A stretch of DNA of 44,109 nt from Rhizophagus sp. LPA8_4_AMF (lineage: Eukaryota; Glomeromycota; Glomeromycetes; Glomerales; Glomeraceae). This document shows positions 1 through 8,958 of the stretch, piece by piece. The notes below the pieces were generated by a model that was given only the letters and a program-made list of their open reading frames with translations, did no database searches and was not told the origin of the DNA. Position 1 is the first letter of the stretch, and each line of letters starts with the position of its first letter. The stretch is from assembly GCA_021464525.1 (NCBI GenBank), contig JADRCO010000196.1, positions 1 through 44,109 of the forward strand, given 5' to 3'. Position numbers and translations under genes: made by a program.

Positions 1-589
1 TAATTGAGGAGATTATTTTAAGATTTCGTATTTTCTAAAAATAACTATAAATATACGCGATTACCCAGAAAATAACAAAATTGTTACACAGATCAGACAT
101 AAACAAATGTATAAGTAACACCTGATCCTAAAATGTTATTGGTCATGCACGCGGACAGACATTGCATGCATTGATATGGAGTAGACCAGAAAGTCCTCAG
201 CTACGCTTCAGACAATGACTTCTTTAACACTTGTTTTTTGTGAAAATACTGTAATAGAATCATCTTCCTCTTCGTTTAAATCACTATCATTATCACTTTC
301 AAATTGATGTAATTATTTCAATTAACACGAATATTTATAAAAGATTTTTTTTTTTTAAAAAAAAAAAAATCTCGAATTGATAGGGAAAGAATAATTACGT
401 AATTATAATTTTCATATTTAATATATTGTGTAATTGTTTTATGTGTAATGGTTGATCAAACTTATATATAATTATTGGATGGGGGGAGTAGCTATATCGG
501 TCACAGGACCGAATGATTGGATGAAAATGGGCCATGTAGTGGCCATTTTCACCAATCAATGAAGGTCCCAATAAAAGTGTTATCGTTCA
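1..589. other. AT-rich intergenic with a T/A dyad
   Basis: No gene is recognisable. The stretch holds a T12-A13 dyad at 345-369, flanked by AGA/TCT so that the palindrome runs slightly further. The rest is low-complexity AT-rich sequence with a short G run near 481-486. An open frame starting at 517 overlaps the MITE described next and looks non-coding. Confidence 0.6.
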
Positions 590-597
590 CAATATTG

Positions 598-750
598 CAG
601 TATTGGGAAATTTGTCCAAAACCCTCAGTTTTGGACAGCTTTTGGACAGCTTTTGGACAGCTTTTGGACAGCTTTAATATGTCCAAAACTTGTCCAAAAC
701 TTGTCCAAAACTTTACCAAATTCTAAAAATCTGTCCAAAACCCAACACTG
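598..750. mobile_element. hAT-type MITE with 11-bp word arms
   Basis: A 153 bp non-autonomous element. It begins CAGTATTGGG and ends CCCAACACTG (9 of 10 inverted match, starting CAGTG/CAGTA as in hAT ends). It is flanked on both sides by the identical octamer CAATATTG (590-597 and 751-758), the 8 bp target duplication expected of hAT transposition. The octamer is itself a palindrome, so it also reads as part of a longer inverted repeat. Inside, the unit TTTTGGACAGC is repeated four times without change at 629-672, and its near reverse complement TGTCCAAAACT three times at 680-712, so a single strand would fold into a strong hairpin. No coding capacity. Confidence 0.8.
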
Positions 751-759
751 CAATATTGT

Positions 760-1580
760 TATAATCTCATAAATAATATTGATCAATTTAAAACAATATC
801 GGTCAGTAAAAGTCTAAATGATCTTACTGGCTGATTATATATTGGGATAAGTATATATGTACCATAAAAAGCATACAAAGTAAAAATTCCACAAACATAC
901 TAACTTACAAAATTAATATTATATATATACAGATATACTCTGTGGTGGATCATACTAAAATAGGTTACAAAAAACGGGACATATCCCGTGATACATGAGT
1001 ATGATGGGATTATTTTCGGTACGATACGTCTCTATCTTAGCCCTCTTCCTGTCTGGTTCTTCATCCGAACTTACTGCCTTATTCTTCATCACATACAGTA
1101 TAATACCTTCCTCACACCTTTACATAATTGATGATACTCCTCCGAATCCTTTTTTAAAGCACCATCAGTAAATTCGATGATGAAAGCCTCTTGATATAAC
1201 TCCGGGAGTGTACAGTAGGAAATGCTAGTCCTGTCCCGTTGTGAGTTGTGACGATTTCATATAGATAATCGAAATCATCTTCACTCCTCCTCGTCTCGTA
1301 TGCGCTCTCGAGCTGTTTGATATTCTGGGCGAGGCCTACAGGTACTTAATGTCTTTATTTCAGAATATACTGTTATTTTAAACAATTCCCCGAGATTTGA
1401 ATGTATATTTTTTATTACAGGAAGTTATTAACTCAAAATTTTTTATTAGTATATCGAAATTTTAAAAATTTAATTAAGCAACATCTGAAAAAAAAATTTT
1501 CTTGTCTTAAATTTCATATTTTATAAAAAACTATATATAATAAAAGATTTCAAAAATTGACACAAGGACTAGCCAGAACA
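760..1580. other. Intergenic, no gene recognised
   Basis: AT-rich sequence with a somewhat GC-richer patch around 960-1340. No convincing open frame, RNA gene or repeat was seen. The patch could be decayed coding sequence, but no family is recognisable in any frame. Confidence 0.5.
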
Positions 1581-2453
1581 TTAGGAAAATTTTTCCTTAT
1601 GTATAATAAAAAAGTGATTACATTGTTGTGGAGATCTTGTGCCAACAATTTTGGAAATCTTGACCCATCGTTTTCCATGTTCTTCAAATGCTTTTTTAAA
1701 TAAATGTTTTTCAATATCGTTCCATCTACCTAATTTAACATTAGGATTCGTTGATGAATTACGCATATGATGTCTCTTAATACTAAACAAGGATCGATCA
1801 GGAAACTCGTTCGCTATTTTACGCCAATCTTGTTTGTATTTTAAAATGGATTCACGAAGTTTTTCACTTTCTTCTTTTGTCCAAGGTTTGGATATAAGAG
1901 CTTCGTATCTATCCCGACATCGACAATAAGGTCTACCAATTATATCACTTATCAATCTCCATTTACGCCCATTATTTTTAACCAACCAAAGTAGTTTTTC
2001 ATCTTCAATTGGTGTAAAAAGCCCTCGTTTTCCCTTAGATATAGTTTCCCATCTCGCAACTATCTGAACATAACCTTTTGTATCAAATAATTTTTCTATT
2101 TCTTTCCATTTCCCAACTCCATATTTTTCTATTCCATACTTTAAAATTCTATCCTCTTCTTCTGTCCATTTATTATAATAAGATGGTCTAGATATACTAC
2201 TTCTATTCATATCAATCCATTTTGAATGAATAGCAGACTGCGTTCGTGATGATGAAAAATAGTTATCGGAAATATATTTCCACTTGTTTCCATGTTTGTT
2301 CACTGCATTACGAAGTGTTTCCAAATCTTCTTCTGTCCATGTATTATAGATCTTATATCTATTTTGAATGAATCGTATATTAGGATTTGAAATTCCACAT
2401 TTTTTAAAAAAATGTTTTATAGATGATAAATTTAATGTATGAAAAAAATTCAT
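1581..2453 (-). CDS. Five-repeat Myb/SANT-like protein (copy 1)
   Basis: Single-exon gene of 290 aa. Five consecutive Myb/SANT-type helix-turn-helix repeats are visible at about residues 37-82, 94-137, 144-186, 189-231 and 242-287. Each has the first-position Trp or its hydrophobic substitute (NTWTEEDLETL, NKWTEEEDRIL, GLFTPIEDEKL, KPWTKEESEKL, GRWNDIEKHLF), the middle Trp (KWKYIS, KWKEIE, KWRLIS, DWRKIA, RWVKIS) and a basic third helix. Such repeats bind DNA in the Myb, Cef1/CDC5 and SNAPC4 families, so a nuclear DNA-binding role is the default inference. The N-terminal ~35 residues lack acidic residues, are basic and rich in Phe/Leu/Ser, and resemble a mitochondrial presequence. Paralogue of the gene at 7505-8488, same strand and same repeat count. 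Divergent from the nitrilase gene, 427 bp away. Confidence 0.85.
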   Translation of the reverse strand: MNFFHTLNLSSIKHFFKKCGISNPNIRFIQNRYKIYNTWTEEDLETLRNAVNKHGNKWKYISDNYFSSSRTQSAIHSKWIDMNRSSISRPSYYNKWTEEEDRILKYGIEKYGVGKWKEIEKLFDTKGYVQIVARWETISKGKRGLFTPIEDEKLLWLVKNNGRKWRLISDIIGRPYCRCRDRYEALISKPWTKEESEKLRESILKYKQDWRKIANEFPDRSLFSIKRHHMRNSSTNPNVKLGRWNDIEKHLFKKAFEEHGKRWVKISKIVGTRSPQQCNHFFIIHKEKFS

Positions 2454-2880
2454 CCTAATTTAAAAAAAAAATCCATGCAATAAATAACCTTTTGTCAACA
2501 AAATTTTTTAATCCCCAGTAAAATAATACACGATCACGTGGAGAACAGAGAAACTCGACAACTCGTGCCGATCCCAAATTTTCATATTGCGTAGACGTAT
2601 ATATTCCTTCGCTTCACTCCTGACAATAAAAACTTCATGTGATAGATAAACATTCAAATAGATAGTTTTTAGCTATTATCCGGGCGAAAGCAAAGGAACG
2701 AAAGTGAAGGAACATATGATTATATTGTGAATTATAATAACGGTCACGTGGCTACAAATTTTATAATCGGTATATAAATTCCATCGGTTAGTGCGATCAG
2801 CCTGTGTTCTCCCGTTTTTAATTCATTCATTTTCAAAATATTTAATTCATAATCAAATTTTTTCTTTCTATTACAATATC
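2454..2880. promoter_or_regulatory. Divergent promoter with two CACGTG boxes
   Basis: The 427 bp between the divergently transcribed Myb-like and nitrilase genes contains two copies of TCACGTGG, at 2534-2541 and 2744-2751. CACGTG is the classic core site for bHLH factors such as Cbf1/Pho4 in other fungi. TATATAAAT at 2771-2779 lies about 105 bp before the nitrilase ATG and is a plausible TATA box. Which gene each CACGTG controls cannot be read from the sequence. Confidence 0.5.
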
Positions 2881-4116
2881 ATGTCATTTGTAGCAGTTGC
2901 TCAATTTTGCGCATCAAACTTGATTGTAAAAAATCTTAAAACTTGCGTTGAATTACTTGAGAAAGCATCAAGAGATGGTGCCAAGGTATTATCTATCTCT
3001 TTTTTATCAAATTACATATTTTTTTTTTAAAAAGAATTCTAAAATCTAAATTTGTTAATTGATCTTATTATTTTACTTTGATCGGTAAAAGATGATATTT
3101 TTTCCGGAGGCTTCAGATTTCATTGCTAAGGATTCTGAAGAAACCCTGTCATTAACATTATCAATCAATAGTAATCCGTTTGTAAGTGGTATTAAAGATG
3201 CTGCTATGAAAAAAAACATGTGGGTTTCAATGGGAGTTCATGAATTAGTTACGTATTTTTATTTTTCACTTTTAATGCTTTCATAATTATCGTACTAAAA
3301 GTTTTTTTTTTTTTTAAATTAGAGTCACGACCCTAAAAGAATTTATAATACACATTTATTAATAGATTCTCAAGGATCAGTCATTGAAACATATCGAAAA
3401 CTTCATTTATTTGATGTAAATATTAAAGATGGGCCAATTCATTTAGAGAGCAAATCAACAATACGTGGAGAAAAAATTTGCGATCCTATACCTACACCTT
3501 TAGGAAATTTAGGGTTAATGATTTGTTATGATTTAAGATTTCCAGAATTATCTTTAGAATTAAGGAAGAAAGGTGCGGATATTTTAACGTATCCATCAGC
3601 ATTTACTGTCAAGACTGGACAGGCTCATTGGGGTAAATTACAAGTTTTATTTGGTATTTGGTAAATCATGTGTAAATTATGTTATACTTTTTCATAATTA
3701 TTTTGATCAAACTTTTTTAGAGGTGTTATTACGTGCTAGAGCTATAGAAAACCAATGTTATGTTATCGCTAGGTATGACGTGTTAAATGAACTCACAAAT
3801 TTCATTATCTAAATATAATTTACTAATTTCTGTTTATCTTTCTAGTGCTCAAATTGGACGACATAATGAAAAACGTATTAGTTATGGACACGCAATGGTA
3901 ATATTATTTGTATATTTGTCTTATTTTAAGATTAAATTTATCACTCATTAATTTCTTTTCCTATAGATTGTGGATCCGTGGGGTACTGTACTAGCAAGAT
4001 GTCCTGAAACAAGTGAACCATCATTAGCTTATGTTGAAATAGATCTTGATAGATTGAAAGGAATTAGGGCAGAAATTCCTGTATTAAATCATCGTAGAAC
4101 CGATTTATTTGGTTAA
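2881..4116 (+). CDS. NIT1: Nitrilase-superfamily deaminated glutathione amidase (NIT1-type)
   Basis: Six exons: 2881-2985, 3092-3247, 3323-3632, 3721-3772, 3846-3897 and 3967-4116, joined in frame to give 274 aa. Introns are 69-106 bp. The nitrilase triad is present: Glu41 in FFPEA, Lys113 in YRKLHLFD and Cys155 in MICYDLRFPE. Family motifs YPSAF, HWEVLLRARAIE and YGHAMIVDPWG follow in the expected order; the HWE glutamate is split across an intron. These match the NIT1 branch, whose members hydrolyse deaminated glutathione formed by transaminase side reactions, in cytosol and mitochondria. The second intron is ambiguous: GTTACG at 3248 with AG at 3322, or GTATTT at 3253 with AG at 3324. Both keep the frame and change only a few residues. 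The start follows a TATA box and begins directly with the conserved first beta strand, as in a cytosolic form. Confidence 0.9.
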
Positions 4117-7100
4117 CTTTAGTATTTGCAACTTGTAAGGAAGAATTATTTATATTTTGTTTTGTCGGTTATTTTGTATTCAGCAAAAAAAAAGAAAGAA
4201 AATATATAATTTTAAATATAAAATTTTTAAATTAACTTGTACAAATATGAAGAAAACTTATTTCCGCTACTTCATTTTTTTTATTTTTTATGTAAAGACA
4301 TGATTAGAAATTCCAAGAGTTATTCAAAAATATTTCTGGAAAAGTATTACGGTCGAGAGCTGACGTACATAAGAACTGGAGACAGTGTATACATTTTCCT
4401 GGAGCTTTGTCTATTTTCCAGGGGCTGTCTATCCTAATGTTGTGATGAACTAGGTATTTTCTAAGCAATGTTTTTCATCTCTAGACTGATTTAGGAATTT
4501 TAATCAAAAATTTATTTATAGGTGACATATGAGGCTGTTATATTTACTCTGTAGTTTAATACAGACAAATTTTTCCGAAATAGATTCATTTTCTGAGAAT
4601 CCAAATATTTTTGATGTACTTTTGCTTTGCTTTTGATTGTCTAATTTTTCATGTTATTTTGTAAGAAGTAAGAAATATAATCAATCACAAATTGGTCTAC
4701 TTTGGTTTTATCCTACTGACATTTCTTTTATCTGTTCAGAAGTTTTACAAAATATACCACATATTTTATAATGTTTTGTTAGAAATGGAATAAAATATCA
4801 GTTGTATACATGTCCTTATACAGTTCACAATTCCAAAAGGGTGGTTATTGATCTAATATATCTAATAATGACAATATCAATACAAAAAAGAAAGAAGTGT
4901 TTCTTGGTTCTGTTTTTTTAGTTATGAAACTTTGATTTCCAATGGGTATTCAAGTATACTGTATATTATAATCATATCAACAGTATAATCTTATAAAAGA
5001 AAATTACATATAATATTTATACCATAATTACTATATTACAGATGTATCCTTTAGACTTTGAAACAAAATTATTGAACATACTAATTTCCCAAAATAACTA
5101 AAAAAATTATTGTTAAAAATTGTCAGTGGTCTAAGCTATTTAGTAGTAATTAGCTGGAATGTATATACATTTAAACTTTCTTAATTGCTAAAAATAATAA
5201 AAATAATGAAGTTTTGCAAACAAAATATTTTGAATGCATTTATAATTTTTTCAAAAAAGTTATATTTCTATAATAAAAAATATGTTTGAAAGAAAAAAAA
5301 GATTAATAAATTCTTGAGAAATTAGTAATATATAATTAGGAATTTGACATAGCAAGTTAATTATGTCAGAATAAGATCTCAAGAAATAAACATATCAGAT
5401 ATAATAAAAGTTTAAATTCTAACAAGACAAATTTCTAGTACTGTCAATTTATCTAATTTAGATGAACAATTTAGTTGGAACAAGGATTTATTTAACGTTA
5501 GCAAAAAATTAAAATTAGATAATTTATATAGTAGAAAAGTAGTATTAAACTTACGCGCTTCTTTTATATTTAAATAGTTTAATAAACGTTTATAGTTTCT
5601 TTGAGTCTTTATCTTGACATTTATATAATTTAGCAATTATAGATATTCCTTTAGGTCAGCCATACTCCGGTTTTGTATTATTTGCTATGATTTAATAATA
5701 AAAATTTAGCAAACAAGATTAATGCACAACATAAAGTTGATTTACAATATTCAGGCAACTTTTAACTCATTCCATTTCCACCTTCGTTTGATCTACTGTA
5801 TTAAATTTGTTAAATTTATCTGTTTCTCTCTTATTAAACGAATATCAATACTATGAAAAATACCGCTTAGAGAAATAATCACAATATAGTAAATTAAGAT
5901 GTCACAATCGTTAAACCGTTTTGACACTTTTATTTTTCAACTTACAATGTTTTGAATATTTTACTTTTCATTGAAATTTATTTCATGTTTTTTTATAGCA
6001 TCCACATCATAAGTTTACGAAACTCTTCTCAAACAGAATCACAGATCAAGGCTTATGAACCACGTATTCGATATGCAAGCTCCGCTCTACGCATCCTATA
6101 ATTTATTAATTCCAAAATTTTAAAAATCAAATAGATTATAGTAAAAGACTATGAAATTCTAGTTTGGATGGATTAGACTTTTTAAAGTATTTTCAATAAC
6201 AACTTACTAATTAATAAGAACCATGTTGTCGCATAATTTTGGCTTTATGCTGTTTTCCTTAAACTCTTGAAGGGTTATACAACTCGTTTCCACAATCTTC
6301 TTTCCTTTATATCATTTTTAATAGAATTGCCTGATCTTGATGCAAAAAATATTGGCAATTTGGAACTTATATAAGATAATCATTTTTATCAGGTAAAATA
6401 AGAGAAAAATTAAAAATTTTCACCTTTAATAAGAGCATAAATTTCAATAAAAATAAAAATTCATATACATTGGAAACGAAAATACAAGAAGAAAACCTTC
6501 AATGATAAAAAAATATGTTGACTAGATAGAAAGGCGCTTATTGAAAATTATATTAAATATTATTATTACATTATTCCGAGTTTACTAATACTGTATGAGA
6601 GAAATACTTTTCAAAATTTGAAAATCGGTCTAGTTAACTGGATCAATGATACTTGTTAGTTTAGAAACGTTGGATCATTTGATTCTTGAGGAGGGGATAA
6701 ATTCTGTTTTGCGATCCTAACTTACATTTGTTATAAAATGTGTCCATAATGAAGCATTTATTTATTTTTTTCTTCGGCAAGGATAATTAATATTAAATTT
6801 ACAAATTTTGGTTTTATCCAAAATAATATAAATAATATCTAAAATATCAAATTATTTTAATGATATGTCGGAGATAATGTAATAATTAAACATGATCGAA
6901 GAATAAATAGAATATACATAATTGAACTAATCCATATACCGTATATTCTATTAACCAAATTAATTATTCCTTAGCGATATTTTAAGCTACTAATTCAATA
7001 CTTAACACTTTCATGAAAAATCCAAGCCCATTTTGAACATCACTATATTGATTTCTATACAATTATTAAAAATGCTAATTAACCTTATCTCTCTTGCCAT

Positions 7101-7437
7101 CATTTTCGCATTCATAACATGGAGAGATCATTGATTTAAGAATAAACAACTTGTTGATAGCATGTCTTTATTAAGATCATCTGCTAAGCAAAACTGTATA
7201 TAAAATAACTATATTCAATAGGTCTATCTAATAATATATTCTCTGTTTCCAGTCTACGTCCACTTGATAATTGCTAGTAAAAAACCATAGATGTCTGATT
7301 TAGTATTATAATTAATAAAAGAATACGTTTATCAAAAAAAGTGGTATAGGTACAGTATAGAAAAGGATTTAAGAAAAGATATAAAATGCAGATGCCATAA
7401 AACGAAACTTTGAAGTTTATTTATAGTTAGATTATAA
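4117..7437. other. Large AT-rich intergenic region
   Basis: About 3.3 kb without a recognisable gene. The longest open frame (5412-5636, minus) has low-complexity Leu/Asn/Lys composition dictated by the AT-rich DNA, and no splice context or family resemblance. No clear terminal inverted repeats were found. Confidence 0.5.
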
Positions 7438-7459
7438 TTTTTTTTTTTTAAAAAAAAAA
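7438..7459. repeat. T12-A10 dyad
   Basis: A run of T directly followed by a run of A, self-complementary, 45 bp beyond the 3' end of the second Myb-like gene. It belongs to a recurring class in this window. On the transcript of the gene it could act as a 3'-processing signal, or it may simply be a nucleosome-excluding tract. Confidence 0.7.
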
Positions 7460-7504
7460 TTAATAATACCAAGCTCATTCTAGATTCGAATTAGATAATT
7501 ATGA

Positions 7505-8488
7505 TTATAAAATATTTCTCTTGGCTTTATTTATTGTTCTCCAATAAGAGTAACATTGTATAGGAGATCTTGTTCCTATAAATTTTGCCACCTTCTTCCA
7601 ATCCTTTCCAAATTCTTTAAAAGCAGTTTTAAAATGGCTAACTTCAAAAGTTTTCCATTTACCTATGTTAACAAAAGGATTTAATTTTGCATTTGTTTGA
7701 TAATGTACTTTAATACTTCCCGACTTACGATCCGGAAATAATTTTGATATTTCAGTCCAATTTTCACCATGTTTAATAACAGCATTATTCAATCTAATTT
7801 TTTCTTCTTTCGTCCAAGGTTTAGGCGGATTCGTAAGAATTTCATATCTATATGCAATAATATAAAATGGTCTGTTAAGTATTTCACTAAATGTATGCCA
7901 ACTTTTACCAAATTCTTTAACCAAATCAAGTAAAGATTGATCATCTTTTTTTGACCATTCTCCTTTTTTTGATGAAATTAATGTACTGTATCTATGACAA
8001 ACTTGGCTTTTATTTTTATTAGGGAGAAACATTGAAATTCTAGCCCAATTTCCAGTTCCATACACAATAACTTTTTCAAGTAAAATTTTATCTTCTTCCT
8101 TAGTCCATTCTTTAGTAAAATGTTTCTTATCCATAAGGTAATAAGAAAGAGGCAATTTGTCATCTTTATCGATTGGATTTAAATCACTCCATTTCAATGA
8201 TAAAGACATTGGAGATCTTGTTGATGGAAAATATTTTTTTGAAATTAAATCCCATGATTTTCCATGTTTCATTACAGCCTCATTAAGTATTTGTATCTCT
8301 TTTTTTGAATATTTATATTTTCTAGGGGATCTAGTTGATTTAATTAAATCTTTTTGTTGAACAACATTTGCATCTATTGGTTCTTTAAGTAGTTGAATTG
8401 AATTTTTTGGTAATTTGTATTGTGATAATAATTTCAAATTTCGTAAAGTTTTATTTAACATGTTATTATTGAACGACAAACGAAACAT
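7505..8488 (-). CDS. Five-repeat Myb/SANT-like protein (copy 2)
   Basis: Single exon, 327 aa. Five Myb/SANT-like repeats at about residues 57-104, 126-173, 177-221, 223-268 and 276-322, for example EWTKEEDKILLEKV..NWARIS and PWTKEEKIRLNNAV..NWTEIS. The last repeat has the same signature as in the paralogue at 1581-2453 (GTRSPIQC here, GTRSPQQC there), so the two arose by duplication. It is 37 aa longer, mainly at the N-terminus. The first 30 residues contain Arg and Lys but no Asp or Glu and can form an amphipathic helix, as in mitochondrial targeting peptides. Repeat 1 keeps the aromatic as Tyr (KYSKKE). DNA binding is inferred from the family; the target is unknown. Confidence 0.85.
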   Translation of the reverse strand: MFRLSFNNNMLNKTLRNLKLLSQYKLPKNSIQLLKEPIDANVVQQKDLIKSTRSPRKYKYSKKEIQILNEAVMKHGKSWDLISKKYFPSTRSPMSLSLKWSDLNPIDKDDKLPLSYYLMDKKHFTKEWTKEEDKILLEKVIVYGTGNWARISMFLPNKNKSQVCHRYSTLISSKKGEWSKKDDQSLLDLVKEFGKSWHTFSEILNRPFYIIAYRYEILTNPPKPWTKEEKIRLNNAVIKHGENWTEISKLFPDRKSGSIKVHYQTNAKLNPFVNIGKWKTFEVSHFKTAFKEFGKDWKKVAKFIGTRSPIQCYSYWRTINKAKRNIL

Positions 8489-8958
8489 TTTTTTTTAAAA
8501 TCAAACCGAATTGTTGTTTATCAATTTATAACGGAATTATGATGATCTGCAATGATAACGTGATATGTACGACGGATCATCAAGTGGTCAATTTTTTATT
8601 AATGGGAAACACGGTGAGAACCTTGCTGTTTCGTTATTTCATTAATTGTAGCTTTCCATTTCATTGGGTTGTCATAAAGAAGGAATAAGGAGAATAGGTA
8701 GATAGTTTGATAAACAGAATTTGTACGAGTGCGCAGAAAATAAAGCCTTAAAACCTTTTACTTTACGTGTTATAAGGATATCATGCGATGCGAATCGTAC
8801 ATAGGTATTTTATTTATTTCGTTTTTTTTTTCAAGATTAACAACGTATAAAAATATATTAATTTCTATTAATCTCTAAAAAAATTAATAATTATCTAAAA
8901 CGACTACAAATCCTTAAATTAGAAATATCTATAGTTAGATAGTTGCCAATGGATTAGG
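8489..8958. other. Intergenic between helicase 3' end and Myb 5' end
   Basis: The 470 bp serve as 3' flank of the helicase gene and 5' flank of the Myb-like gene. A T9-A4 tract sits immediately upstream of the Myb ATG (8488-8500). No clear TATA box or other feature was identified. Confidence 0.4.

Noticed and set aside
517-726. 69-codon open frame over the first MITE
   Set aside because: It follows the 11-bp repeats of a non-coding element; the repeated peptide is a by-product.
5412-5636. 74-codon open frame on the minus strand
   Set aside because: Leu/Asn/Lys low-complexity composition from AT-rich DNA, no family resemblance, no promoter or splice context.
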